In this document: in pieces, positions 17,073-25,528 of the stretch
Layout: every line of letters begins with the position of its first letter
Numbering within the stretch: position 1 is the first letter of the stretch
Source: an uncultured Aquimarina sp.
Lineage (GTDB): Bacteria > Bacteroidota > Bacteroidia > Flavobacteriales > Flavobacteriaceae
Direction: 5' to 3'
DNA length: 64,000 nt
Assembly (NCBI GenBank): GCA_947498815.1
Contig: CANMLU010000017.1
Location: 31,220-95,219 of the forward strand
Notes under the pieces: generated by a model
Told to the model about the DNA's origin: nothing
Databases searched by the model: none
What the model saw: the letters and a program-made list of their open reading frames with translations, nothing else
Position numbers and translations under genes: made by a program

Positions 17073-18203
17073 ATGGCAATAAAAATTCAAAACACTAAAG
17101 AAAAACCACGACAGGGTAGGTCCTTTGATATCTCTGGACTGTTAACCAAGGAGATTACCTTATTTGGAAATGCATTTTCTGCCAAAAAGAAAGAACAGTG
17201 GTATGCCGAGCTGAGCGTGTTGCTCAAATCGGGGATAGATCTTCGCAGCGGCTTAGAATTATTATCTGAAACTCAGAAAAAAGAAAAAGATCAAAATTTA
17301 ATGAAATCGATGCTTTCACAATTGGTTGAAGGAAGTTCTTTTTCAGAAATATTAAAAAAGGATAAAAACTTTACCGACTATGAATATTATGCAATCAAAA
17401 TAGGGGAGCAAACTGGCCAGTTGGCTCAGATTACTCTTGAGCTTAGTGAGTTTTATAAAAGAAAAAACGAATTACGAAGAGAAATAATAGCTTCACTTAC
17501 ATACCCAATAATAGTACTGTGTACCGCGATGATTGTTATTATTTTTATGCTAAGATATGTGGTACCCATGTTTGTGGATATTTTTAAACAGAATAATGTT
17601 GAACTTCCGGGGGTTACAAAAGCTATTATTAACTTTTCCAATTTTATCGGTTCTAATTCTTTAGTACTGTTTATTGGAGCTATTGTGGTTGCTGGAATAT
17701 TTGTTTTTATTTCTAAAAAACAATGGTATAAAGAGATTTCAGGAAACCTTCAATTAAAACTCCCTATTCTCGGAAATTATTTCCGTAAAATCTATATGGC
17801 ACAATTTACTCAGGCGATTTCATTACTTACTTCTGCCAAGGTTCCTATGGTTGAAAGTATTGATTTGGTTAAAAATATGATTAATTTTTATCCGCTTCAG
17901 CATGGTCTGGACAATGTTAAACGTATAATTCTTTCGGGAGGTACTTTGAGTAATTCATTTTCTGAAAGCCCAATTTTTGATAAAAAAATGATTGCAATGG
18001 TTCGTGTTGCTGAAGAGACGAATCAAACCGAGTTTATTTTTCAAAAGTTGAATGAGCAATATAACCAACAAGTAAAATATCAATCCCAAGTAATTTCGAA
18101 TATTCTTAATCCTTTATTGACCATTTTTGTAGGGATTCTTGTAGGAGTCATTTTAATAGCTATGTATTTGCCTATGTTTAGGTTAAGTAGTGTAATTGGT
18201 TAA
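17073..18203 (+). CDS. gspF: GspF/PilC-type inner-membrane platform protein
   Basis: 376 residues with the two T2SS-F domains of the family. The first has WYAELSVLLKSGIDLRSGLELL and IGEQTGQLAQ, the second has QFTQAISLLTSAKVPMVESIDL and RVAEETNQTEFIF (the usual GEETG is altered to EETNQ). Three membrane helices are visible (LTYPIIVLCTAMIVIIFML, LVLFIGAIVVAGIFVFI, LLTIFVGILVGVILIAMYL). It couples the ATPase to pilin assembly. Last gene of the operon; a candidate small-RNA unit follows. Confidence 0.92.
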   Translation: MAIKIQNTKEKPRQGRSFDISGLLTKEITLFGNAFSAKKKEQWYAELSVLLKSGIDLRSGLELLSETQKKEKDQNLMKSMLSQLVEGSSFSEILKKDKNFTDYEYYAIKIGEQTGQLAQITLELSEFYKRKNELRREIIASLTYPIIVLCTAMIVIIFMLRYVVPMFVDIFKQNNVELPGVTKAIINFSNFIGSNSLVLFIGAIVVAGIFVFISKKQWYKEISGNLQLKLPILGNYFRKIYMAQFTQAISLLTSAKVPMVESIDLVKNMINFYPLQHGLDNVKRIILSGGTLSNSFSESPIFDKKMIAMVRVAEETNQTEFIFQKLNEQYNQQVKYQSQVISNILNPLLTIFVGILVGVILIAMYLPMFRLSSVIG

Positions 18204-18214
18204 GTGAAATAGGC

Positions 18215-18244
18215 TTGTGATTCTCATATAAAAAACTATATTTG
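18215..18244 (+). promoter_or_regulatory. Bacteroidota-type promoter for a short transcript
   Basis: TTG at 18215-18217 and TATATTTG at 18237-18244 are spaced by exactly 19 nt, the consensus of the Bacteroidota housekeeping sigma factor. No start codon with a convincing frame follows; a terminator is reached about 80 nt later. Confidence 0.55.
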
Positions 18245-18249
18245 CGGCT

Positions 18250-18326
18250 TCGTTATAATTGTATTTTTAATAACGAGACGTAAACATTTTTAAACGGAGG
18301 GGGTGAATAACTAACTCCGTTTTTGT
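18250..18326 (+). ncRNA. Candidate small RNA between convergent genes
   Basis: From the promoter at 18215-18244 a transcript of roughly 75-80 nt would end at the hairpin 18292-18322 with its T-run. It contains a second inverted pair (CGTTAT and ATAACG, near 18251-18276). No coding potential is seen. It may instead be part of the read-through end of the pilus-like operon. Confidence 0.4.
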
Positions 18327-18327
18327 T
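18292..18327. terminator. Intrinsic terminator after the pilus-like operon
   Basis: AAACGGAG (18292-18299) pairs with CTCCGTTT (18315-18322) and is followed by TTTGTTTTT on the + strand. On the other strand the stem is followed by AAAAATG, so it is weaker in that direction. Confidence 0.75.
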
Positions 18328-18328
18328 T

Positions 18329-19402
18329 TTAGTTAAGCACATAGATTAATCTGCCGTCCATATGGTCTGCTCTTCGGCCATAAGCAATTAAAGAAGCTCC
18401 TATCGTCCAACGATTTGCAATACGATACCAAAATGAATACCGTTGATACATCCAATTGGTTTGGATGTTTTCTGGACGAGTGATGTAAATACCAAATTGT
18501 TGTAAAAAGTAAAAGTTACCAACAGAAAAATGATGCCCTATTGTTGCGGCAGACGAAAATGATGAGTCATTCAACTCTTGTAGTTGGGCTATTTTCCGAT
18601 CAGACCAATCATACCATAACTCGGTGCCAAGGTTAAAACCGTTTATTCTAGATAAAGGTTTTAAAGCTCCTGCCTGCAATCCTATCAAGGGATGATTCGT
18701 AGATTCAGCTTCGCGATCCGAGGAACGTAAACTTGCAAAAGCACCAAAATAGTAACTCCAGGATCGGTTGTATCGTTTGAGTTCCTCGGGTTTAGGTTTC
18801 ATTGGAGTATAATCTATAATTTTATCAAATCCGATTGAAAGAGTGGGGAAGTTCATGCCTTTATTGGGTTGTTTTTGCCCTCCGTTTGAGATATGATTAT
18901 AATTTGCAGAAAGATTTATTGCATAGTTTTCATTTAGATGATAATTAAGATTAAGGGATAATGCCAGATAAAAACTTAGGTGTGTACTAAAAAGTAGATT
19001 ATTCGGATTTGATTCTTCATCAAAAAGGGTATCCAGATATGTAGCTCCAATAGAACCTCTGAGGGAGAATTTCAAAGGGCCTCGATACGTGAAATAAGGT
19101 TCGACAAAATAAATCAGATTATAAGAATTTCCTAAAACACTCGGGTTGGCATAATTGAAATATGTAAAGGCAAAACCGGTTCTACCATAACAAAAACAAG
19201 TTTTCCATGCTTTATCACTTGTGCGTAGTTTACTCATCTCTATCTGAAACCCGTAGGGATTGGTCTCGGATATAGGTTTTAAATCTGGGGTATGGGCTAT
19301 GATAAAACCATAATGGGATTTAACTCCGTAAAATTTGGAATTTACCTGTGAGTATATCACTTGGCTTAAAAATAGTAGTATTAGAACTATACTTTTTATC
19401 AT
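18329..19402 (-). CDS. PagL-like lipid A deacylase (acyloxyacyl hydrolase family), outer membrane
   Basis: A signal peptide (MIKSIVLILLFLSQVIYSQ) precedes a beta-barrel of about 335 residues with alternating strands. The central NHISNGG motif and following PNKGMNFP match the catalytic His-x-Ser region of PagL-type lipid A 3-O-deacylases. At ~360 residues it is roughly twice the length of Pseudomonas PagL, with a second half containing more barrel strands (YYFGAFASLRSS to GRLIYVLN), as is usual in Bacteroidota members. The start at 19402 fits the signal peptide; an ATG at 19411 would add three residues. Activity on lipid A is inferred from the family. Confidence 0.78.
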   Translation of the reverse strand: MIKSIVLILLFLSQVIYSQVNSKFYGVKSHYGFIIAHTPDLKPISETNPYGFQIEMSKLRTSDKAWKTCFCYGRTGFAFTYFNYANPSVLGNSYNLIYFVEPYFTYRGPLKFSLRGSIGATYLDTLFDEESNPNNLLFSTHLSFYLALSLNLNYHLNENYAINLSANYNHISNGGQKQPNKGMNFPTLSIGFDKIIDYTPMKPKPEELKRYNRSWSYYFGAFASLRSSDREAESTNHPLIGLQAGALKPLSRINGFNLGTELWYDWSDRKIAQLQELNDSSFSSAATIGHHFSVGNFYFLQQFGIYITRPENIQTNWMYQRYSFWYRIANRWTIGASLIAYGRRADHMDGRLIYVLN

Positions 19403-19487
19403 TATGGGCACATGTCATCAAAGTAAAGTTACTTAATTACTATTATTTAAAGTTGTTCATTTTGGGAATTTATTAGAAAAATAAGCT

Positions 19488-20249
19488 TTATTTCTTCTTC
19501 TTTTTGCTTTTGAGATGCTTTGGTAATACTTCTTCTGGAAATGGGAAAAGAATCGTAGAGTTCTTTTCTGCAGCAATATTTGATAATGTTTGGTATAATC
19601 TTAATTTTATTGCCGAAGGTGATTGATCGATCAATTTTCCTGCTTCTAATAATTTTCCTGCTGCTTGTTCTTCGGCCAGGGCCAAAATGATACGAGCTCT
19701 ACGTGAACGCTCTGCTTCTGCCTGATTGGCCATCATCCTCTTCATGTTTTCAGGTAGCTGAATATCTTTAATTTTTACATCGATGATTTCAATTCCCCAT
19801 TCTTTGGTTTCCAATTCAACGATACTCTTAATGTTTTTACCCATTTCTTCACGTTTCGATAGGATAACATCTAGTTCGACCTTACCACAGACATCTCTGA
19901 GAGCGGCTTGAGATAATTGAGAAATAGCAAATTTGTATTCTTCAACTTCGAGAACGGCTTTCTTGGGGTTGCTAATTCTAAAAAAGACTACACCGTCTAT
20001 ACTACATGGTACATTATCTTCGGTCATAACTTCTTGAGACAAGATATTAATTGTTATAACCCTGATGTCTACCGTTTGTATTGTCTCAACTATTGGAATA
20101 ATCCATCTAAATCCGGGTTGTAATATCTTTATATACTTTCCAAATCTAAATTTTACGGCTCTTTTATATTCAAAAACAATGCGTATTCCTGCAAAAATAA
20201 ATACTATAATGAAAACACTAATTAATACTGGAGGATTCATAACATTCAA
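19488..20249 (-). CDS. Slipin (stomatin/SPFH-domain membrane protein)
   Basis: One N-terminal membrane helix (VLISVFIIVFIFAGIRIVF) is followed by an SPFH/Band 7 domain with the landmarks RFGKYIKILQPGFRWIIPIVETIQTVDIR, TEDNVPCSIDGVVFFRI and RDVCGKVELDVILSKREEM. A charged helix (QAEAERSRRARIILA) and a Lys-rich tail complete it. Slipins form oligomers on the membrane inner face and affect lipid microdomains. No NfeD partner gene lies beside it. The minus-strand transcript starts in a region with a perfect 12-bp inverted repeat about 180 bp upstream. Confidence 0.9.
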   Translation of the reverse strand: MNVMNPPVLISVFIIVFIFAGIRIVFEYKRAVKFRFGKYIKILQPGFRWIIPIVETIQTVDIRVITINILSQEVMTEDNVPCSIDGVVFFRISNPKKAVLEVEEYKFAISQLSQAALRDVCGKVELDVILSKREEMGKNIKSIVELETKEWGIEIIDVKIKDIQLPENMKRMMANQAEAERSRRARIILALAEEQAAGKLLEAGKLIDQSPSAIKLRLYQTLSNIAAEKNSTILFPFPEEVLPKHLKSKKKKK

Positions 20250-20761
20250 AATTTTAAAGATAAGTATGTCCTAATTTGTTTAATTAGATGGAGACCAAAA
20301 GAATTAAGGCAGTATGATTATGATGTATCTCACATCTACTATTGTAAAATAATAACATCAAAAAGGAAGTTTGATGGCCTTCGTTTTGGTTATTGAAGTT
20401 CTTATTAAAGTTACGAAAATTAGAATGGATAACAAAACAGTCTTGTTATCCATTATGAAGATGAGATTACATCTTGGAAAGTGTATGATATATATCATCT
20501 AAATTGACCAATATGATCATCTAGGACTTTATGAAAATTTGGTTCTGTAAATAAAAAAATGGTTTCTGAGTTTAAAAAAAAGAATATCAAAAAGACCTAA
20601 AAAAGTTTTGGTTATCATTGATTTAATGCACTTCCACTGTTGCCGAGTTGTGAACCAATTACGTTTTTCACAATTTATATTTTTTTATACTCTCTTCTAC
20701 GGCTGGCCTATGCATTAAGTGAGAGTAACAATAACATCGACATTTTTAGGTCTTTTGATCA
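20250..20761. other. 512-bp intergenic region upstream of the slipin gene
   Basis: Contains no convincing gene. The main feature is the inverted repeat at 20424-20454. The rest is AT-rich, and longer frames here are shadows of the small gene at 20762. The promoter of the slipin gene should lie in it, but I find no exact TAnnTTTG on the minus strand. Confidence 0.5.
20424..20454. repeat. Perfect 12-bp inverted repeat
   Basis: AATGGATAACAA (20424-20435) and TTGTTATCCATT (20443-20454) are exact reverse complements with a 7-nt spacer. This could be an operator or a hairpin. No U-tract follows on either strand, so a terminator is less likely. Confidence 0.5.
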
Positions 20762-21097
20762 TTATGCAGCAAGCTCCCCATCACCTACTGGTTCTTTGTT
20801 TGTTTCTATTGCCCCCCATTTAGAGTCTTTGTTAAACTTAATGAGAACAGGATTTTCGTTCCTAAGTGTATCTAGGATTGATTGCAGTTCAGTTTCGTGA
20901 AAATAAATATTCAGAACTCCATTAAGGTATAGTCTGTTTTCTGGCAATGTTTGACCATCTTTAATAATACCAAGGTGTCCTATATAAGATTTGTTTTCAC
21001 CGTATAGATATACAAATCCTATTTGATATCCACCTCCTCCAGCATAATTACTTACGATTTGAAGATTATAACTTTTAATTTTGTGAGAGATAATCAT
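20762..21097 (-). CDS. Conserved hypothetical protein (111 aa)
   Basis: I do not recognise a family. The product is a compact 111-residue protein with predicted strands (SYNLQIVSNYAGGGGYQIGFVYLYGE) and a helix (ETELQSILDTLRNENPVLI), no signal peptide, and a normal codon pattern. A TATTTTTG promoter box lies 45 nt upstream on the same strand and the leader has the AAC-rich look of real flavobacterial 5' ends, which supports it as a gene. It is alone between the slipin and DinB genes. Confidence 0.7.
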   Translation of the reverse strand: MIISHKIKSYNLQIVSNYAGGGGYQIGFVYLYGENKSYIGHLGIIKDGQTLPENRLYLNGVLNIYFHETELQSILDTLRNENPVLIKFNKDSKWGAIETNKEPVGDGELAA

Positions 21098-21141
21098 TTG
21101 TGTTTGAATTTTAGGTTGTTAGCTTGTTTGTTTTGATAATT

Positions 21142-21149
21142 CAAAAATA
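21142..21149 (-). promoter_or_regulatory. -7 promoter box for the 111-aa gene
   Basis: TATTTTTG on the minus strand matches TAnnTTTG and sits about 45 nt before the ATG. I see no TTG at the expected -33 distance, so support is partial. Confidence 0.4.
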
Positions 21150-21240
21150 GGAGATTAGGTAATGCAGCGGTAGAGGGAAAACACGTAGTTTTATAGGGGG
21201 GTATTTCCCCTGTGGGTTTAATCATTGAAAAATAGTACTA

Positions 21241-21705
21241 ATGAATGAGACGATTATATATAGAATAAAAAATCAATACAATCAAATTGATTTTTTATTA
21301 AAGGGATTGCCCGAGGCATTTATCAAAAAAAGAGTAAGAGCACAAAAATGGTCGATACATGAAAATCTTGCGCACTTGGGCAGATATCAAGAAATATACA
21401 TAGAGCGAATTGATGCCATTTTGAAAAATAACTCCCCAAGTTTTGAAAGATATACATCAGAGCTAGACCCATCTTTCCATACCTGGATCCCGTTAACAAC
21501 CGAAACTATTATTGAAAAGACTAAACAGGATAGGAGAGTCATTTATGAAAGGCTTGTACTTATGAATGAAATCCAGTTAGAAAGAGAGGGTGTACACCCA
21601 AAGTTGAGGCAAATGAATATTAGTGAGTGGACAGAGTTCTTTCTTCTGCATGAAACGCACCATTTTTATACTATCTTTTGGTTGACCCAGGAGTTTGGTG
21701 ATTAA
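21241..21705 (+). CDS. DinB-like (DinB_2) family protein
   Basis: A 154-residue four-helix-bundle protein of the DinB/YfiT superfamily. The usual metal-binding histidines are in place: one in WSIHENLAHLGRYQ and a pair in LHETHHFYTIFWL. Family members bind Ni or Zn and some act as thiol transferases (bacillithiol, mycothiol), but function cannot be assigned here. A G/C-rich hairpin (AGGGG at 21195 with CCCCT at 21207) lies 30 nt before the ATG and could affect translation. Confidence 0.85.
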   Translation: MNETIIYRIKNQYNQIDFLLKGLPEAFIKKRVRAQKWSIHENLAHLGRYQEIYIERIDAILKNNSPSFERYTSELDPSFHTWIPLTTETIIEKTKQDRRVIYERLVLMNEIQLEREGVHPKLRQMNISEWTEFFLLHETHHFYTIFWLTQEFGD

Positions 21706-21854
21706 TGATTTTCTAAAAACCACATTTCATATCTAAAAAAAAAGACGTTTGGGTCAATTAGAATTGAAAATTATTTCCAGGGGAGATGTTGCACATGTTA
21801 TGTGAGCCAACCAAGCAATAAAACATACCTATACAAAACACCAGGTATTACGAA

Positions 21855-22634
21855 TTAAAAGACCTTCGAAAAGTAAAATCCAATACCGTCGTTACTAAAT
21901 TGAGGAGCAAAAGCTATACTATCCGACTTTTTGAATGGATTCCAGGCAATAAGATGGTCAAAGTGATATACAAGTCTGGTAGCCAATATTCCAATTCCCG
22001 CACCAACCAAAACATCCGAGAGATAATGTGCGTTGTTCATCATACGTAAACTACCAGTCGCAATTGCAAAGGCATAACCACTGTATGCGAGTACAGGATT
22101 TGTATCTATAAATTCTTCAAATAAAACGGTTGCAGTAGTGAAAGCTGTTGTAGTATGACCCGATGGAAACGAATTTGCATGAGTAGAATTATTACCATGG
22201 CTACCTGGTCTTTCTTTATAAACTTCTTTTTTTAACATTGTTGATGCACCATTACTTATAATCGAGGATAAAATAAGATTTTTTGTTTGATCAAACCAGT
22301 GATTTTTTGATTGAGCTCCCAAAATATCAGCTGCATATAATTGAACAACTGGAGCATATCGCGTATAATCATCCATACTATAATTGAAATCATTGCCAAT
22401 AGTATTTCTTAAGTTTTTTTGAAGAGATTTCTCAAAATCACTGGTGGATAATAAGATTCCTGTGGCTATTAATGCAACAGGAATAATTCTTTTGGTAAAT
22501 AAGGTTTTTTTTGAACTCAAGTTTTGCTTTTCGTACTTATTGAATTTGTAATTGGTGTCGGGAGTATTTGTATACTGGGCAGTAGAGATATTGATACAAA
22601 GGCATATCAAAGACAGGCATAGGATAGTTCTCAT
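21855..22634 (-). CDS. Secreted PAP2-family phosphatase
   Basis: A type 2 phosphatidic acid phosphatase. The three-part active site is complete: KEVYKERPG (motif 1), SFPSGHTTTAF (motif 2) and SLRMMNNAHYLSDVLVG (motif 3, with the catalytic His). A signal peptide starts at the ATG at 22634 (MRTILCLSLI) and ends at STAQ. A longer frame to 22688 would put 18 unlikely residues in front, so I chose 22634. Periplasmic members remove phosphate from lipids such as undecaprenyl-PP or lipid A; the substrate is not clear. It is a single gene. Confidence 0.88.
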   Translation of the reverse strand: MRTILCLSLICLCINISTAQYTNTPDTNYKFNKYEKQNLSSKKTLFTKRIIPVALIATGILLSTSDFEKSLQKNLRNTIGNDFNYSMDDYTRYAPVVQLYAADILGAQSKNHWFDQTKNLILSSIISNGASTMLKKEVYKERPGSHGNNSTHANSFPSGHTTTAFTTATVLFEEFIDTNPVLAYSGYAFAIATGSLRMMNNAHYLSDVLVGAGIGILATRLVYHFDHLIAWNPFKKSDSIAFAPQFSNDGIGFYFSKVF

Positions 22635-22913
22635 TGGTATTCGTATTTTGGGGGTTATTAGTAGTTTGGGACTACTTATTACAGACAAGATAGAATAATT
22701 TTATTAAAAATATGTTAAAAAAATACGTTTTGTTGATAAAAAGAGGATTTTTTATGCTTTTTATCCATAAAAAATGCATTTCAGCGATTTTGTATATTTT
22801 GAGTTTTGGGTAATAATGAACCTTAAATGATGATCGATTTTTGAATATTACCTTGTATTCGTTTTCATTAATAAAATAAAATAATATCTATCAAGTATTC
22901 TTTTAAAAAGGCG

Positions 22914-22921
22914 TACATTTG
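22914..22921 (+). promoter_or_regulatory. -7 promoter box of guaB
   Basis: TACATTTG matches TAnnTTTG. Its distance to the guaB ATG (23 nt) implies a leader of only about 18 nt. No clear TTG is found at -33. Confidence 0.5.
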
Positions 22922-22923
22922 CA

Positions 22924-22944
22924 TGCAATTAAATTTTAATTGCA
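22924..22944. repeat. Palindrome ending at the guaB start codon
   Basis: Ten-base arms TGCAATTAAA and TTTAATTGCA around a single central T form a perfect 21-bp palindrome. The last base is directly before the ATG at 22945. It overlaps the expected transcription start and leader, as an operator or a translation-blocking hairpin would. Confidence 0.55.
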
Positions 22945-24420
22945 ATGACAGCACATGAGTCCAAAATTATCGGAGAAGGTTTAACTTACGACGATGTTCT
23001 TTTAGTCCCAGCTTTTTCTGAGGTATTGCCTAGAGAAGTTAGTATTCAGACAAAATTCACAAAAAATATTACGCTTAATGTTCCAATTGTTTCGGCAGCT
23101 ATGGATACCGTTACAGAAAGTCGTATGGCCATTGCTATGGCCCAAGAAGGTGGAATAGGAGTGTTACATAAAAATATGACTATTGAGGAGCAAGCAATCA
23201 AAGTGCGTAAAGTGAAACGTGCAGAAAGTGGTATGATCATAGACCCTGTTACTTTACCAAAGGACGCCAAGGTGATCGATGCAAAAAACAATATGCGTGA
23301 ACATAGCATAGGAGGGATCCCAATTGTAGACGCTAATCATAAATTAATAGGTATTGTTACCAATCGAGATCTTAGATTTGAGAAAAACGATGAAAGGGCA
23401 ATATCCGAAGTGATGACTAGCGAGAATTTGGTTACTGTTGGAGAAGGGACTTCATTGCAAGAAGCAGAGGTGATACTTCAGAACAATAAAATAGAAAAAC
23501 TACCAGTTGTTGACAAAGAAAATACACTTGTCGGATTAATCACTTTTAGAGATATAACAAAGCTTACCTTAAAACCAATGGCCAATAAAGATAACTTGGG
23601 ACGTTTGCGTGTTGCCGCTGCTATTGGAGTTACCGGTGATGCCGTTGATCGTGCCGAGGCTCTTGTTAAATCTGGGGTTGATGCTGTGGTTATTGATACA
23701 GCCCATGGCCATACAAAAGGAGTGGTTACAGTCTTGAAAGAAGTGAAATCCAAATTTCCTGATTTGGAAGTTATAGTCGGTAATATTGCTACGGCCGATG
23801 CTGCAAAATATTTGGTTGAAGCTGGTGCCGATGCCGTAAAAGTTGGAATTGGACCTGGATCTATTTGTACAACTCGAGTTGTTGCCGGTGTTGGGTTTCC
23901 TCAATTTTCTGCAGTACTCGAAGTGGCGAATGCAATTAAAGGGTCTGGAGTTCCGGTAATAGCAGATGGAGGAATTCGATATACCGGAGATATACCAAAA
24001 GCCATTGCAGCAGGAGCAGATACTGTAATGCTAGGTTCTCTTTTGGCGGGAACCAAAGAATCTCCAGGTGAAACAGTAATATATGAAGGAAGAAAGTATA
24101 AGACTTATCGAGGTATGGGATCTGTTGAGGCTATGAAAAAAGGATCTAAAGATCGATATTTTCAGGATGTTGAAGATGATATCAAAAAATTAGTCCCCGA
24201 AGGTATCGTAGGCCGTGTAGCATACAAGGGAGACTTGATCGAGAGTATACATCAATTTATTGGTGGATTACGAGCTGGTATGGGATATTGTGGTGCAAAA
24301 GATGTAAAAACACTTCAAAATAATGGACGATTTGTAAAGATTACCGCTAGCGGAATTAATGAAAGTCATCCACATGATGTAACGATTACCAAAGAATCTC
24401 CAAACTATAGTCGAAGATAA
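22945..24420 (+). CDS. guaB: Inosine-5'-monophosphate dehydrogenase
   Basis: Catalyses IMP + NAD+ to XMP, the first committed step to guanine nucleotides. The 491-residue length is standard. The N-terminal barrel half ([26 protein letters not shown]) is followed by two CBS domains (~residues 95-210). The catalytic half has [17 protein letters not shown] with the active Cys, the flap region and the [16 protein letters not shown] loop. It heads a short cluster with two lipoprotein genes, the first 10 nt downstream, and is preceded by a palindrome that suggests specific control. Confidence 0.97.
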   Translation: MTAHESKIIGEGLTYDDVLLVPAFSEVLPREVSIQTKFTKNITLNVPIVSAAMDTVTESRMAIAMAQEGGIGVLHKNMTIEEQAIKVRKVKRAESGMIIDPVTLPKDAKVIDAKNNMREHSIGGIPIVDANHKLIGIVTNRDLRFEKNDERAISEVMTSENLVTVGEGTSLQEAEVILQNNKIEKLPVVDKENTLVGLITFRDITKLTLKPMANKDNLGRLRVAAAIGVTGDAVDRAEALVKSGVDAVVIDTAHGHTKGVVTVLKEVKSKFPDLEVIVGNIATADAAKYLVEAGADAVKVGIGPGSICTTRVVAGVGFPQFSAVLEVANAIKGSGVPVIADGGIRYTGDIPKAIAAGADTVMLGSLLAGTKESPGETVIYEGRKYKTYRGMGSVEAMKKGSKDRYFQDVEDDIKKLVPEGIVGRVAYKGDLIESIHQFIGGLRAGMGYCGAKDVKTLQNNGRFVKITASGINESHPHDVTITKESPNYSRR

Positions 24421-24430
24421 GTACTAAGCT

Positions 24431-25528
24431 ATGAAGTATCTGTTGAGGATTAGGTTTGTTTTTTTGATTTTGCTAATTCTGATGGTGAGCTCTTGTAATT
24501 CGGATCAAGAAATTAAAGTAGATAAAGATGCGCTTCAAGGAACCTGGATGGTAACAGCTGCTAAGCTGGATGAAGGTTTTTATAGACCTTATCCGCAAAT
24601 ATTGGAATTTGAAAAAGACACACTTTATTATAAAAATTTTGAAGATGAGGTGAGATTTAAAAATTCTATCAGGTTTACAAATGATTCTATCAAATTAGAC
24701 TCTATTTCTTTTCCTATTCGCAAATTTTACATCAAAAACGGGACATTAAATTTTGCGCGATTAATAGCTAATCGGATACTACATGCAGAAGAAAAACTTG
24801 ACATCGCTAAATTGGATACACTTTTGTCATCCAGTGACTGGAAAATTGAAAATAAACCTGGAATTTATCGGTTCAATAGTAGGGAAAAGAATTTTCAATG
24901 GATTAATGCAGATAAAACATACTCCAAATATTGTTACGAATTAGTTTCTTTTGAAGGTGAAGTTTTTTTGCTAAAAAAGGGTAATCAATTGGCTTGTGAC
25001 CGAGATTATCAATTTATTGAACAAGTAATTTCGTATAATAACACTGGGATAGAGACTTATGGTTTTAGTGATGGCGAATTTAAAACCATCCGCTATCTGT
25101 CTGTTCCAAAAGTAAATAATATAAAACCAACGGATTTTCAACTTTGTAATAAGTATTTAAATAAGAATTATCCTCCTGATCGTTATTATGGAAAAGAGAC
25201 CGAGTATAACGGGGGGTTATATCATGTACGAAAGATTTTTAACGAGAAGTATAAAGTGCCTCATAAAAATACGGAGTCAGGAATATTTCAGGTCCGATTT
25301 GTTGTGAACTGCCAAGGAAAAGCGGACATGTATGAAACGCAAGCCTTTGATTATGACTACAAGTTAAAAGAATTTTCTTCAGAGATAGCAGATCAGATTC
25401 TTGAAATAACGAAAGGATTGCAAGATTGGATCCCCGGTAGAAGATCAAAAGAGAACCAGGCCATTGATACCTATATTTATCTAAGTTTTAGAATCAAAGA
25501 TGGAAAAATTATTCGCATATATCCTTAA
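24431..25528 (+). CDS. Hypothetical lipoprotein with lipocalin-like and TonB-C-like parts
   Basis: A lipoprotein signal ends in VSSC. Residues ~35-110 (LQGTWMVTAAKLDEGF, YYKNF) look like a lipocalin-like calyx opening, and ~140-230 may repeat it. The C-terminal ~90 residues (FQVRFVVNCQGKADMYE...LSFRIKDGKIIRIYP) resemble the TonB C-terminal fold seen in many Bacteroidota envelope proteins. No catalytic motif is visible. It overlaps the next gene by 29 nt, so both are probably expressed with guaB. Confidence 0.75.
   Translation: MKYLLRIRFVFLILLILMVSSCNSDQEIKVDKDALQGTWMVTAAKLDEGFYRPYPQILEFEKDTLYYKNFEDEVRFKNSIRFTNDSIKLDSISFPIRKFYIKNGTLNFARLIANRILHAEEKLDIAKLDTLLSSSDWKIENKPGIYRFNSREKNFQWINADKTYSKYCYELVSFEGEVFLLKKGNQLACDRDYQFIEQVISYNNTGIETYGFSDGEFKTIRYLSVPKVNNIKPTDFQLCNKYLNKNYPPDRYYGKETEYNGGLYHVRKIFNEKYKVPHKNTESGIFQVRFVVNCQGKADMYETQAFDYDYKLKEFSSEIADQILEITKGLQDWIPGRRSKENQAIDTYIYLSFRIKDGKIIRIYP

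Larger units (their letters stand above)
22635..22944. other. 310-bp divergent intergenic region before guaB
   Basis: It carries the guaB promoter box TACATTTG (22914-22921) and a palindrome abutting the guaB start. The left part should hold the PAP2 gene promoter. No gene is seen. Confidence 0.5.

Noticed and set aside
20640-20900. 86-codon plus-strand frame
   Set aside because: Mostly overlaps the better supported 111-aa minus-strand gene, which has a promoter box.
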